DNA from: a virus
Virus record (IMG/VR): IMGVR_UViG_3300030117_003124
Coordinates: 1 to 48,382 of that record
Reading direction: 5' to 3' (one strand)
Length of the DNA: 48,382 nucleotides
Made by a program: the position numbers and the translations under genes. The notes under the pieces were generated by a model, which made no database searches, had not been told where the DNA came from, and worked only from the letters and a program-made list of their open reading frames with translations. Numbering within the stretch: the stretch's first letter is position 1; each line of letters opens with the position of its first letter. This document shows positions 38,701-46,952 of this stretch, one piece after another.

Positions 38701-41700
38701 TAAAATAGCTGGTGCAGATAAAAAAATAGCTGAAATGTCTGTTAAAGAATTAAAACAATTATGGGATAAAATGGCATCTGAAGTTATTACTAAAGATAGA
38801 TTTGGTATGCAGGTTAAATTAGAAAATCAAGAAGGTCATATTTTACAGCAACTAGTTAGTGTAAGTGCCTTAAATAATTTAGCAGTTAGATATAATGAGC
38901 TAAGAACACAGATGTTTAATAGTGGTATTGAACCAAAATTATTAGATGCAAAAATAAATGAAATGCTTACGTTTAGTTATGATTTAAAACTAAATGAATA
39001 TTTAGCTAGTAGAGGTTTAATACAACGTATGGATAGAGACCAGGTTATAACAGCATATAGAAAAAATGCTTTAGAGTACTTAGGAGAAACTAAACTTAAG
39101 CCAGAGCAGCAAGAATTATTGAGTAATGTATTAAGTAAAACATTAATGTCTGATATTTTACCAAGACCTGAAATGCGTAATAGAAATGAATATTTAAAAT
39201 CTGTAAAAGAAGAATTTTTAAAACGACAAAATCCAGAAAAATATACAAAAACAGAATATGAAAGAATGTTAAAAGATTTAGATATGTTAGAATCTCAATT
39301 CAAATTTAATCCATTAAAGGGTGTTTTAAATTTGCAAAAATATGCTAGAGACAGACAAATAGAATTTAAAAAACAATTTGAAGCAGATGTTGATTTTGGA
39401 ATGAAAAGTATAAATACTTTTAATATGTATGCAACTAATCAAGGTTTTTACAATCAAGGATTGTTTAGAGCAGAGTCAATACCATTACAACATAAAAGAG
39501 AATTGATGCAGGAGATACGTGATATATTTGATGCTGGTACAACAGTAAATCAAGATGCTGTGCAGGTAAAAATAGAAATACCTAAACCACAACGTACTAC
39601 ACAACTAAAAAATGCTATCGAACCTCCAGAACCTAAAAAAGATACTAGAAAAACAAGTGAAGTAACTGAATTAGTAACAGCTACTTTAGATGGTAAAATA
39701 GTTAAATCAGTAGAAAAGAAAGACTCTAATCAACAAGCTATTTTGTTTGAAAAAACAGAATTAGAAGATATGATTAAAACTTTAAGAGATACTGAGTCAC
39801 AGGTAGCATTTAAAGAATTAGCAGAAAGAAGTATATTATCCAAATTATCTAATAAATCACCAAAAGAACAAGCAGAGTTTATGCAAAATCCACAAGAGTT
39901 TGTAGATATTATAGATTTTAAAAAGAGTCTATTTAAAAAAGGCGATGTAGCATTGATTACACCATTCCAAAAAGACTTATTAAAGACTTGGGAAAAGTTA
40001 ATTGATAAAAATCCTAAGTTATTAATTGATTTAGAAGGTAATGTAGCTGAGTTTTTTAGTGCTATTGGAGTAGAAGGTAAAGCTAGATTAGGTGTAGAGA
40101 TGGGTCAAATGACTGCTAGAGAGTTTGAAGCATTTACTAGAATGGTAAAAGATATATACACAGATACAGATAGTAGATTAACTAGCAAGATTAAAATATT
40201 TGAGCGTTTACAAGGTGTAGATGCTAATGATAGAGTAGCAGTAGAAAAAGCTAGAAAGAAATCACCATTTAATTCTATGGTACATTATTGGTTTTATAAC
40301 AGTGTTGGTTTATATCAACTACAAAAAAGAGAAATGTTATCTTACCAGAAAGATAATATACCTGTTTACGACAGAGTTACTGGTAAAACAAATTTAAAAA
40401 GTGTTATTACTCCTACAAACACTATAGAATTAAATGTAGATGTTATTGACCACGGTAAACGTCTTGCTGCTGGTATACAAGATTTTAATGATAAAAGAAA
40501 AGCTGCTATATTTGATTTTAAAAATTCTGGAGATAGAAATGTTATACGTTTTGATTTAGAGTTAGACACTATTGCTACAGAATACAGAGAAAAAGGATAT
40601 CCAGATACAAATGTAAGCTATGATAAATTTAGTAGAGATTATTTTGATAGAGCATTTGAAAGAGCAGAAAAAGAATTAAAAGAAATAGAAGTAGAAACTG
40701 GTAATAAATTAGTTATTAAAGATGTAAAAAACCCTGGTAATTTAAAAACAGTAACTGTTCGTGAATATATTACAGAATTGAATAAAGCTAATGATTTATA
40801 TTTAGAATGGTTTAAGGAATTTAATGAAAGAGGTATGGAGCAAGTTGGTAAAACTTGGAGATTAAAGAAAAGTGTTATGGATGCTATTGCACACGAATCA
40901 GGATTTTTGAGTGATGGTAAAGTGTTTAAACGTATTAGAAATGTATTAGAAAAATCTAATACTATTGATAGTACTGCTGCTAACATGATTGGGTTTAACG
41001 AATTAAATTATATATTACATCAGTATGCAATAAGAGAAAGAGTCAACAAAGAACTTGGTATTGACATACAAAAAAGAATTGAAGATAAAAGAGAAATACC
41101 TAATGTAGCTAAAGCGTTATTAAACAAATTTAACAGAGAAAATCCTTTCAAACCTATAAATAAAATTGTAAACAGCAAAGGTGAGGTAAGTAATTATTGG
41201 CCTCATTTAGGTAATAGTAACTTTAGAAATAACTACAAGAACACTGAAAACCACATACAGTTTTTAGCAGCAGAACACATTAAAGATATAAAGCAACGTG
41301 GTTTTAAAGCGTTTATGCCTGAAACTAAAGCATTGTGGTTAATGACTCCAGGGGATAAAAGAAACTTAGCTGAATTTGAAAAGAAATCGTTAGATGAGTT
41401 TGTTAAAGAAAAAACACATATGCAATCTGTACAAGCATATACTGACACTGCTATGAGTGAACGTTTGGTGATGTTTAATAATAAAACATTTCCTGCTGCT
41501 TTCACAAATAGTTCTTTCAAAAATAGAAGTGAGCATGTTTTGTTAGGATATGAAAAAACAGGTAAAGCATTAGAGCAATATACAAGTCAATTTATTAAAG
41601 CATATACTGATACTTTAAGTAGCATTAGAGGAACAATGTATATTGATAGATTTATTAGAAAAAATGCAATGAATGATATTGAGCACACAGAAACATGGGG

Positions 41701-43546
41701 TGCTTACATGAGAAGAAGTTTAAATACGAAGTTAGGTATAGATAGTTTTGTTGATTTAAATATAGACGGGTTTACAAGAAGTCAATACAATTTATTGCAA
41801 GAATATATTAAAGCAGATTTAAATCAAAACAAACTAACAAAGAATCGTGGAAGTAAACTTACATATAGAGAAAAAGAATTTTTACGTAAAGTAAATAATA
41901 ATATTGCTGTTAATGTTAACGATGTATTTAAGAGTGGTTTGCAAGGAGCTGAACTACGTGAAGCATTAAAGAAAGCTAATATGAGAGAAGCTAAGTTATT
42001 AGCTAAAGAAGAAAACATTAATAAAATTAAAAGATATGGTACTGCATTTCATGTATTTAGTGATGAAGCAGCAGTAAACTTTATTAGAAGTGTTGAAGAG
42101 CGTTTTGGTGAAGCTATGGGTATGAAAGAAGGAGAGTTTGCATTCTTTAAAGATTTAGGCAAGAAAATAGACCCTGTTACAGGTAAAGAAGTTGTGATGA
42201 ATGAAGCACAAAGACGTATGGCTACTGCACAAAAACTAAATGCATTTAGTACATTTGAAGGTAGGTATGAATTGATGTCATTGCTGTTTCACCCTAAAAC
42301 AATGATTGCAAACTATTTTGGTGGTGGTACTAACATTTATGCAGACGTAGGTGGAGATATATTTAGAAAAGCTCTTAGTGAAGATTATGTATTAGAAATA
42401 TTTGGTAATGCAAAATATGAAGTAATTGACCCTATTACAAGACAAGTTAAGTTAGAAAAAGTACGTAATATGAAAGATGTAGAACGTATTTTTGTGCAAA
42501 AAGGTTTGCTAGAAGGTATGTACCTTGAAGAAGTAGGTTTAACTAGTAGATTACAACAAGGACAACCTAAACGTTTTGCAGAAGCATTAGCAAAAAGATT
42601 TGGTAAATGGGAAAGAAAGAATCCTGAACTATCAGAAAATCCAGTAGAATCAGAAAAAGAATTAAAACTTACTATTAATGAATTACAAAAACGTTATAAT
42701 GTTGGGGAAAGTATTGTCCAGATAGGTGCAAAACCTATGCAGTATTCTGAAAGAATGCTACGTAGAACTGCTGCTATTGCACATTATATTAATGCAAGAC
42801 AGACAGTGCAACCTTTAATAGACCAAGGTAAGATGAGTTGGGATAGTCCATATCTAATTGAAATGGCTCGTAAGGGTATTGAAGCATCGCAGTATATTTA
42901 TCACTCTGCTTTTAGAAGTAATTATTCTAATACTTCTTTAGGTAGGGTTATGACAAGATTTCATCCTTATGCTTGGAACAGCATTAAGAGAAGACGTAAT
43001 CTATATAAACAAGCTTCTTATACAAAATGGATAATGAACACAGATGCACAAAAACGATTTAATAGACAATTAACTTCTGATTTAATGTCTATGGCTTTGG
43101 CAAGTATATTTGTAGGTACTATGTTTGAATATGCATTATCACCACCTATGTCTTGGATGCAAGATACTGCACAATGGTTATTTGGTGATAAAGAAGATAG
43201 AAAGCGTGCATTCTTTAGTGCTTGGCCACATACTTCATTAGCACCTTTACAAGTAGTTACTCCACCTATTAGTAGATTTGTATTAGCTCCTGTAAGTTCA
43301 TTATTAAATGGTGAGTGGGATAATTTTGTAAAATATCAAGCAGCAACATGGGTACCAGGCGGTAGGTTAATGCGTGATGCATACAGAAGTTATAAATCAC
43401 CTGCTATGTCATTTGACTTCTTAACTGGTATACCATTGCATAGGATTGGTCAAGAAGTTGGAAAAAATCGTGATGAAGTCGAAAAACGACTAGAAGAAGA
43501 GATGCAAGCTAATTTAGAAGCTAATTCTGAGTTAGAATCACAATAG
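32705..43546 (+). CDS. Giant virion protein with RNA-polymerase double-psi barrel (candidate virion RNAP)
   Basis: 3613 residues, 22 percent of the genome, last gene of the ejection cluster; no Shine-Dalgarno, so probably coupled to the preceding gene. Residues 103-124 and about 215-345 are hydrophobic/amphipathic (membrane entry). The key site is residues 1429-1473: NRSP (1429-1432), then a G-GKGVHVTP stretch and GGADTDGDAVAVY, with DTDGD at 1469-1473. This repeats the order of RNA polymerase beta-prime (NRAP..., GK, HP, NADFDGD, AVH), where the three Asp bind catalytic Mg2+. About 70 residues later NIGISTN (1545-1551) resembles the post-barrel part of QDE-1-like polymerases. A DPBB-1 candidate (MTTDG, 1058-1062, with K-rich loops) lies upstream. 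By analogy with crAss-like gp66 and N4 gp50 I infer an injected early RNA polymerase. C-terminal 150 residues are hydrophobic/amphipathic. Function is inferred, gene call is certain. Confidence 0.85.
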   Translation: MNNRFNYLKSLNEKGLISDQQYAQQSLQLYDTSSDTFDINQVDELEKIAKRFDVDFKRNLEDDENAIVSAVNQLVSGAIEGFTTFGYADDPKTETEAILNKIGHLIGFAPDIIAGVLSFGTAPLAKRGALKGINLVRANAARTVEEGLGNIGAKYIPALTKKVTEKVGKEEITKFQLRSVPMRVADFFVDNAEAAIGKSDFIRNSFIAKNMPDGMLDMVKQGAHLGAAMAISSRKAAVAGDWEAVREATLHGAYAGAAFGGIANYLKIGDMFASGSSAIQAKGYGMVGQAAVKITEAIKQGRGLTPGQVELTNMVTRGIAGSAFTGIPMTVNEAPTSDQVYEYLLGFFFGASGRPKYEVEVNKAFQAEGHKIWKPVIKELKSGDLVKENVVIGRARDMDAYKDFSPAAKRYAEQREAEIFQNLRDTTYQDGSEFSNLAIEIAREKLKEMPEAQRKEILDGRNRNKLLAEANKEAAQKMQQRYEKELADTVANAEIQDNIDTTTLKVGDTIDVYTTSGRIETVGVHKVFKNGNVRIMNQEGRIHTLNKGEYITENLYRPDYIIPKEVSSKLAGKEIGSLSKKELETLSKDLKKHLEKVVKDSEKLGEKETTVTQDAVFDALSVNKKVGTAARIQSIKTNDIPADTMTAAQKIAKDPNQMALEFDREIDLEAEVIVPGNDPVYDIVAKLNEREGTDWKTLDQTYQLKRIAQTANNKSEFDAFANTFYKNKFTPEQLQEIYFNASGITKQDTRMFISFDAKSKMIATDAKSGKKIEIDVIDFVNEVKQTPKFGANGESLDLSSTGTFHNRLNKDSSFETILHITGNYMTNEPVRVNRTTINQTRLEQISAHLQEQYGRFIYYQHSSNHSLVARPIVELPFQRQLLDRFIKDGGGQLYGGPGKNKEHIFASTSIMETRTNAQGKKVRTDKLKLIAGIKEKIGIYESPYHKNPELYYNEKISRITYLLQDAGMLPRDLSKVTYKEWTDAYTKHHGYYKKNPATGKVEQLNSNMLYKNVIDFVKYSKTFHGGRTVDRELVDDYLQGRKLKLIVIKDNFSSRGEMTTDGAMHWIGGWRNALQKARGKKNDENYVKAIIQKPADFANDRGLTIFKQAERHASKELEQYALDMGYDGIVYASSAKTNSRHKVGELVYNEKTGKFTEKVKPEIIEIEPEHIRIITSEIEVPNRDAIQMHLGAADMRNAFSSPEFIAAHRKMIADSIAGSKSYMKKYRDALKKNGYDFDTIDGKKVRINDLDLYEVIDVLNNYVDSKLGRSILKSIYGEKEYMNLGERGNSEIHSDMKALDSINELLNSVNYEALALIMHGNKRYIEQSITNYARNRLTNLRVPSGFSYPRLQSQDAALWKRLRKAGLSNETFMLNDGHKTDKLKVFGKLRKVFGKKEVELEKLLNEYNNTKDADVRNLLEAVMNNFVMNRSPVGNKEGVLNLTFAGFSGQPGKGVHVTPRNMERLGGADTDGDAVAVYHGLDKAFASAFKPKKVNPNVKPVDKTDVNAFPEWGYKRDLSVGNVADMTNSGKILRQGAQNYTAAKNIGISTNFNKHVNDLFTFIKDANGQFPINSNGDVVIRLKDADVIEPGTKKKLKLKTLKEHLDFFDKYESDISLNLDLDGSKNSVNPPVQFKIDNMLRRHFELYDIAANTEIKWPTYSDGPFAGRVDWFGLKRGINQVRLVKNSDGFRPNIDAFLKAELLTPTVTGKLNGVDKSISFTQTKEQFIKTYMPKDRTLTFEEYVKARQDSDFILGPKQKDPALEQRRLDLLEEMKNRYKVHSRATRAKFEEYWDAVKEGNPFTGYYAFSTMRIEGYNPKTKEFIIKKENPIENRFENREEIIDIESYTLPQLKKLLKNTPSLSIQMSKDLSSNLSSMYDFNAALTKGTGRFTDKVMYNELGQIANKFHEQYTRNIEGSEVWNNHLLDVAKIIAEPFEATGYGFDGISVDIRVIPPSQYKNLIVNLGKAHAKVRKTHFYNHLKKEGLLSTDLLINELYLDKIAGADKKIAEMSVKELKQLWDKMASEVITKDRFGMQVKLENQEGHILQQLVSVSALNNLAVRYNELRTQMFNSGIEPKLLDAKINEMLTFSYDLKLNEYLASRGLIQRMDRDQVITAYRKNALEYLGETKLKPEQQELLSNVLSKTLMSDILPRPEMRNRNEYLKSVKEEFLKRQNPEKYTKTEYERMLKDLDMLESQFKFNPLKGVLNLQKYARDRQIEFKKQFEADVDFGMKSINTFNMYATNQGFYNQGLFRAESIPLQHKRELMQEIRDIFDAGTTVNQDAVQVKIEIPKPQRTTQLKNAIEPPEPKKDTRKTSEVTELVTATLDGKIVKSVEKKDSNQQAILFEKTELEDMIKTLRDTESQVAFKELAERSILSKLSNKSPKEQAEFMQNPQEFVDIIDFKKSLFKKGDVALITPFQKDLLKTWEKLIDKNPKLLIDLEGNVAEFFSAIGVEGKARLGVEMGQMTAREFEAFTRMVKDIYTDTDSRLTSKIKIFERLQGVDANDRVAVEKARKKSPFNSMVHYWFYNSVGLYQLQKREMLSYQKDNIPVYDRVTGKTNLKSVITPTNTIELNVDVIDHGKRLAAGIQDFNDKRKAAIFDFKNSGDRNVIRFDLELDTIATEYREKGYPDTNVSYDKFSRDYFDRAFERAEKELKEIEVETGNKLVIKDVKNPGNLKTVTVREYITELNKANDLYLEWFKEFNERGMEQVGKTWRLKKSVMDAIAHESGFLSDGKVFKRIRNVLEKSNTIDSTAANMIGFNELNYILHQYAIRERVNKELGIDIQKRIEDKREIPNVAKALLNKFNRENPFKPINKIVNSKGEVSNYWPHLGNSNFRNNYKNTENHIQFLAAEHIKDIKQRGFKAFMPETKALWLMTPGDKRNLAEFEKKSLDEFVKEKTHMQSVQAYTDTAMSERLVMFNNKTFPAAFTNSSFKNRSEHVLLGYEKTGKALEQYTSQFIKAYTDTLSSIRGTMYIDRFIRKNAMNDIEHTETWGAYMRRSLNTKLGIDSFVDLNIDGFTRSQYNLLQEYIKADLNQNKLTKNRGSKLTYREKEFLRKVNNNIAVNVNDVFKSGLQGAELREALKKANMREAKLLAKEENINKIKRYGTAFHVFSDEAAVNFIRSVEERFGEAMGMKEGEFAFFKDLGKKIDPVTGKEVVMNEAQRRMATAQKLNAFSTFEGRYELMSLLFHPKTMIANYFGGGTNIYADVGGDIFRKALSEDYVLEIFGNAKYEVIDPITRQVKLEKVRNMKDVERIFVQKGLLEGMYLEEVGLTSRLQQGQPKRFAEALAKRFGKWERKNPELSENPVESEKELKLTINELQKRYNVGESIVQIGAKPMQYSERMLRRTAAIAHYINARQTVQPLIDQGKMSWDSPYLIEMARKGIEASQYIYHSAFRSNYSNTSLGRVMTRFHPYAWNSIKRRRNLYKQASYTKWIMNTDAQKRFNRQLTSDLMSMALASIFVGTMFEYALSPPMSWMQDTAQWLFGDKEDRKRAFFSAWPHTSLAPLQVVTPPISRFVLAPVSSLLNGEWDNFVKYQAATWVPGGRLMRDAYRSYKSPAMSFDFLTGIPLHRIGQEVGKNRDEVEKRLEEEMQANLEANSELESQ

Positions 43547-43638
43547 AACCCACTTTTCGCATCAAATACGCTCTATATCGCATCAACAATAATTAATCGA
43601 ATGTTTGGTCGTTTATTTTTTTTTAAAGCGTTCTAAGG
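43547..43638. terminator. Convergent intergenic region
   Basis: The late plus-strand genes and the minus-strand replication genes meet here. A run of nine or more T's (about 43612-43624) with GCG/CGC flanks could end transcription from one or both sides, but no clean stem-loop is present. CGCATCAA occurs twice (about 43559 and 43579) as a short direct repeat. Confidence 0.3.
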
Positions 43639-43791
43639 CTATTTTCGTAAACTTTTTTTTCCAATTTTATCATTTTCTTTAGATAAATCAGATAAAATGC
43701 GTTTTAATGGGAATTTATTAGAAAATATGTAATTATTCTTATTCAATTCATATTCTTTGGTTAATGACCAAGTTTTTTTATCATCATACAT
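43639..43791 (-). CDS. Small basic protein, 50 aa
   Basis: MYDDKKTWSLTKEYELNKNN, then YIFSNKFPLKRILSDLSKENDK and a basic tail. ATG overlaps the stop of the 43784-43975 gene by ATGTATGA. Last gene of the minus replication operon. Function unknown. Confidence 0.55.
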   Translation of the reverse strand: MYDDKKTWSLTKEYELNKNNYIFSNKFPLKRILSDLSKENDKIGKKSLRK

Positions 43792-43975
43792 CGTTTGTTT
43801 GCTGCTTTTTATTTAGTTTATTCATATGAAACCTTGCTGTTTGAACTGCTTTTTCTACATGTACTTTACCATTAGGTAAGTAATCTACATTGTATAAATA
43901 AAATGTACCATATTCGTTTTCGAATACTTGTACTTGTCCTTGTTCGTTTATACTTACATTTATTTCATCTGGCAT
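43784..43975 (-). CDS. Small beta-rich protein, 63 aa
   Basis: MPDEINVSINEQGQVQVFENEYGTFYLYNVDYLPNGKVHVEKAV, then a helical basic tail (ARFHMNKLNKKQQ). GGAG seven bases upstream of the ATG at 43975. Possibly a small OB- or SH3-like fold; no family recognised. Confidence 0.6.
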   Translation of the reverse strand: MPDEINVSINEQGQVQVFENEYGTFYLYNVDYLPNGKVHVEKAVQTARFHMNKLNKKQQTNDV

Positions 43976-43986
43976 AATGTCTCCAT

Positions 43987-44113
43987 TTTATTGCCCTCTA
44001 GTGTTAATATATTTATACATTCAGTGCCAACCAAGATGTATTTGCTTTATAAGGGTAAGATGGATTTTCACCACCCGCTTCCTTTAAAGCGTGTTAATAG
44101 TGAGGGCAATAAA
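43987..44113 (-). ncRNA. Inverted-repeat-bounded structured block 13
   Basis: Perfect 12-bp arms TTTATTGCCCTC (43987-43998) and GAGGGCAATAAA (44102-44113), the right arm ending one base before the stop codon of the 44114-44257 gene. Inside: ATACAT/ATGTAT, CGCTT/AAGCG and a direct repeat GTGTTAATA near both ends. Same design as the blocks in the early region but located in the replication operon. Confidence 0.55.
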
Positions 44114-44257
44114 CTATTTATCAAATAAATTATCGTAAAGCTTTTTGATAATATCTCCAATAACTTCACGTTCACCATCTGATACAAATGGTGCTTTTTT
44201 AAAGTTAAGTAATGCAGACCTAATTATCAATAATTCTTCATTGGTAAATTTAATCAT
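44114..44257 (-). CDS. Small helical protein, 47 aa
   Basis: MIKFTNEELLIIRSALLNFKKAPF...GEREVIGDIIKKLYDNLFDK; two amphipathic helices. ATG overlaps the stop of the preceding gene (ATGATTAA). The NEELLIIRSAL-x-x-Y/F pattern is frequent in small phage helical proteins of unknown function. Confidence 0.6.
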   Translation of the reverse strand: MIKFTNEELLIIRSALLNFKKAPFVSDGEREVIGDIIKKLYDNLFDK

Positions 44258-44429
44258 TACAATTCTCACATTTTTCTGGACCTAGATAATCTCTTGAGTC
44301 TATATCCATGTTATCGTATTTGTCTTCAGATTGTCTAATTTGTTTATTCCATTTTGTTTCAGCTTGATGTTCTATAATCTTTTTAGCTAATGAAATAATT
44401 GCTTCCATCTCTTTTTTATTTATTTCCAT
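44250..44429 (-). CDS. Small acidic protein with CxxC end, 59 aa
   Basis: MEINKKEMEAIISLAKKIIEHQAETKWNKQ...DYLGPEKCENCND. A helix followed by an acidic tail with one CENC pair, which could hold metal as a dimer. ATG overlaps the nuclease gene by 14 bases. Function unknown. Confidence 0.6.
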   Translation of the reverse strand: MEINKKEMEAIISLAKKIIEHQAETKWNKQIRQSEDKYDNMDIDSRDYLGPEKCENCND

Positions 44430-44739
44430 CTTTTAATTCCTTCATCATTTTAATCCATGTTTTTAAAGGAAATACTATTAGTGCTTCCTTTCTATCCATT
44501 CTAGTTACAACAGCATCTACGTCATCTCCGTGAAAGTCTGGATACAACCATTGTGCTATTTTTTTTCTACGTTTAGCTTGTATAGTCCAATCTTCAACTA
44601 CGCAATCAACTACTTCACTATATCCTAGTGACCTGCCATCAGAGGCATAGGCCCTCTTTGCAGAGAGCCCCTCCTCTTTGGATTGATTTACGATTTCACG
44701 TTCAAGATTGTTACCTCTTATCTTGTTTTTGTGAGCCAT
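44416..44739 (-). CDS. PD-(D/E)XK nuclease (Hjc-like resolvase candidate)
   Basis: 107 residues. NNLEREIVNQSKEEGLSAKRAYASDG gives the helix with E13/E15 and the basic strand, then D45 in EVVDCVV and QAKRR (Q54, K56) make the PD-(D/E)XK pattern with Q in the E position. Small size and the start ERE...GLSAKRA resemble archaeal-type Holliday junction resolvases. Expected role: resolving branched replication intermediates before packaging, with the annealing protein upstream. The E-to-Q exchange occurs in some members. Confidence 0.65.
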   Translation of the reverse strand: MAHKNKIRGNNLEREIVNQSKEEGLSAKRAYASDGRSLGYSEVVDCVVEDWTIQAKRRKKIAQWLYPDFHGDDVDAVVTRMDRKEALIVFPLKTWIKMMKELKDGNK

Positions 44740-44912
44740 AATCTAAAACTCCATTCTATTTCTGCTGGACCAACACCCATGCTAAAAGAAAAATGTTGTC
44801 CTTTTTTTGTTGATGCAAATACACCGACTTTAAATATACTAAGCAATACTAATTGCTGCATAATGTTATCGTCGTCTTGCATGCTATTTAACTTAATTAT
44901 ATTATCAAGCAT
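44718..44912 (-). CDS. Small hypothetical protein, 64 aa
   Basis: MLDNIIKLNSMQDDDNIMQQLVLLSIFKVGVFASTKKGQHFSFSMGVGPAEIEWSF... A helix, then beta strands. Starts within the stop of the primase-helicase gene (ATGCTTGA) and overlaps the nuclease start. No family recognised. Confidence 0.55.
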   Translation of the reverse strand: MLDNIIKLNSMQDDDNIMQQLVLLSIFKVGVFASTKKGQHFSFSMGVGPAEIEWSFRLWLTKTR

Positions 44913-46710
44913 CTAATACCATCCTTTCATATGTCATTGTTTCAAAATGAAACTTTGATAGCATCTCAAATGGTGCTTCGTCACGAGACTTTACAGAAGT
45001 TACAAGTCTATGTGTATCTTCTCTATCTGCACCTTTAATCATAATTACTTTGTCTGCTTTTTGTACAACATTAGATGAACCTTTTAAAGAGTGTATACCT
45101 AAGTTGCCTGAACTTGCAGAGCTTTTGTTTATATGATGTATAGCCAATACTAATGTATTGTATTTTTGAGCAATGCTTTTCAATGCGTCAATTTTCATGT
45201 TTTGTTCTTGAATATCGTTTCTGAATCCTTCGACCTGTAATTCGTCAGTAGTATCTACTACAAGAACGCTTGGTTGATGTTCTGCTACAATTCGTTTTAC
45301 TGCATCTATTTGAGGTTGTATTGTCATTATCTTTATATGCTGCAATAGTTCTTTGAAAGATGTATTGCTATTACTTAGATAATTATTCATTACCCACTCT
45401 TTAGTTTGCTTTGTAACAATTTGTACAAACCTACGAAACGTTAGATATTCATTCATTTCTAGTGATAAAAATAATGTATCACGTTTAGCTTTTGCTACAA
45501 TATTTTGAACAAATGCTGTTTTACCCATACCTGTGTCACCTGAAAATACTACAAGTTCTCCTGGTTTAAAGTCATAAGGCATAGCACCTGGAAATATATT
45601 AGCCATATTGATAGACTTTTTTGCAAAGTCTTTTTGTATATATTCTGCAAAAGCATCTTCTAATTCATCAATACCTTTAATATCAAGAGTATAGTTTTTG
45701 TTTTTGTAGTATATACATTTACTATCACAATATTCTGACATTATAATATCATTACAACTATATTGATAGTTACCTTCATAAATAGCATCAGCAACTCTAA
45801 TGATTCTACTGTCATCCATACTATTGCTATTCCATTCCATCAATGCTGCTAAAGTAGCCAAATATGGCATACCTGCTCTTCTATAAGAAGAAGCCATACG
45901 CATTGCTTTTTGGTGCCTTGAACCTTCTATAGGACCTTCATTGAATACATGCTGCATACAAGTTACTACTGAATTTGTTTCACTTGTTTTGTTTACAGCT
46001 TTTTTTATTACAAAAGGTGCATCTACTACATTAACTTGCAGATAAGGTTCTATTGTTTTTCCTGGTTGATTCATTTCGTCAAACCATTTGTCATATTCTG
46101 TTGTATAATAATGATACGACTCTTTTGATTGAGCAGCATCTATTACATCGTTCATTGATAAATCATCTAGATATTTCAATGGAATATATACTTTGTATGA
46201 TTTTGACTTAGGATTAAAAGACCAATTACTTCTAATAATCCTTGTTTTATCATAAATGGAATCTGCAAAACTAAAATGTTTATTGAATGTTTGTTTAACT
46301 TTTTCGTGTACATTCTTTGCTGGTTGAAAGCCAAATACATCTAGCATTTCTATATGAAATCCTGTACCGCTATACCAAAGATTTATGTCTGTTTCTTTGA
46401 TACCAAACTCTATTAACTCACCTATATGATTTTTTACTAACTCATATAGCTCATCGTCTTGCAATCCATTTTTGTCGATATCAAGGATTAGCCTATTTAC
46501 ATAGACTAACCCCTCATATCCTTTAAGACTACCACTACTTTGGACGTGTTCGTACATTGAGGAAGGAAACAGATAATATGAGCCGTAGCTCTCTTTGTCC
46601 AAAAATGCAGTAATCTTTACTGACTGATAATAAATCTCTTCAGGAATAATTTGATTTCGATTATGTAAACCATTTTCTACATATTCTACGAATCTAGTAT
46701 TACTTTCCAT
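44905..46710 (-). CDS. AEP primase fused to DnaB-type helicase
   Basis: 601 residues. N-terminal archaeo-eukaryotic primase: LILDID (D77, D79) as motif I and SGTGFH (H119) as motif II, then RIIRSNWSFNPKSKSYKVYIP. A middle region with C251, C319, C328 and C332 may bind zinc or an Fe-S cluster. C-terminal RecA-like helicase: Walker A GDTGMGKT (391-398), Walker B VLVVDTTDE, LAIHHINKSS and SLKGSSNVVQKADKVI. It would prime DNA and unwind the fork; no DNA polymerase is encoded, so the host enzyme is presumably recruited. Next to SSB- and annealing-type genes. Confidence 0.85.
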   Translation of the reverse strand: MESNTRFVEYVENGLHNRNQIIPEEIYYQSVKITAFLDKESYGSYYLFPSSMYEHVQSSGSLKGYEGLVYVNRLILDIDKNGLQDDELYELVKNHIGELIEFGIKETDINLWYSGTGFHIEMLDVFGFQPAKNVHEKVKQTFNKHFSFADSIYDKTRIIRSNWSFNPKSKSYKVYIPLKYLDDLSMNDVIDAAQSKESYHYYTTEYDKWFDEMNQPGKTIEPYLQVNVVDAPFVIKKAVNKTSETNSVVTCMQHVFNEGPIEGSRHQKAMRMASSYRRAGMPYLATLAALMEWNSNSMDDSRIIRVADAIYEGNYQYSCNDIIMSEYCDSKCIYYKNKNYTLDIKGIDELEDAFAEYIQKDFAKKSINMANIFPGAMPYDFKPGELVVFSGDTGMGKTAFVQNIVAKAKRDTLFLSLEMNEYLTFRRFVQIVTKQTKEWVMNNYLSNSNTSFKELLQHIKIMTIQPQIDAVKRIVAEHQPSVLVVDTTDELQVEGFRNDIQEQNMKIDALKSIAQKYNTLVLAIHHINKSSASSGNLGIHSLKGSSNVVQKADKVIMIKGADREDTHRLVTSVKSRDEAPFEMLSKFHFETMTYERMVLDA

Positions 46711-46952
46711 CCTTTTATCCCTTTATTATCTTTATGTTTTATATCTTCTAGCTTTAGTCCATATCGTTCTAAAGTATTACTTTCACGAATTTTTCTAAAG
46801 GCTCTTGAATAAGTACTTGCAGTGTGTACTTTTTGATGAGCTAATCTTCCATATACGGGAACTCTTTGTTCAAAGTCATACGTATAAAACCAAGGGTCGG
46901 AAGATTTAGCTTCACCAATTAACCATTTAATAATGATTTTTTCAGCTGTCAT
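46686..46952 (-). CDS. Small winged-helix-like protein
   Basis: 88 residues starting at the base where the SSB-like gene ends. MTAEKIIIKWLIGEAKSSDPWFYTYDFEQRVPVYGRLAHQKVHTASTYSRAFRKIRESN could form a winged helix or other small DNA-binding fold, with a basic end (KLEDIKHKDNKGIKGWKVI). Overlaps the primase-helicase start. Possible helicase loader or origin-binding role, not demonstrated. Confidence 0.55.
   Translation of the reverse strand: MTAEKIIIKWLIGEAKSSDPWFYTYDFEQRVPVYGRLAHQKVHTASTYSRAFRKIRESNTLERYGLKLEDIKHKDNKGIKGWKVILDS

Noticed and set aside
32705-43546. Assignment of the giant protein as an N4-type (T7-fold) virion RNA polymerase, or of the phage as a crAss-like phage
   Set aside because: The visible motif is DxDGD, not T7-type motifs A-C; the genome is half the usual crAss size, so neither family can be claimed from the motif alone.
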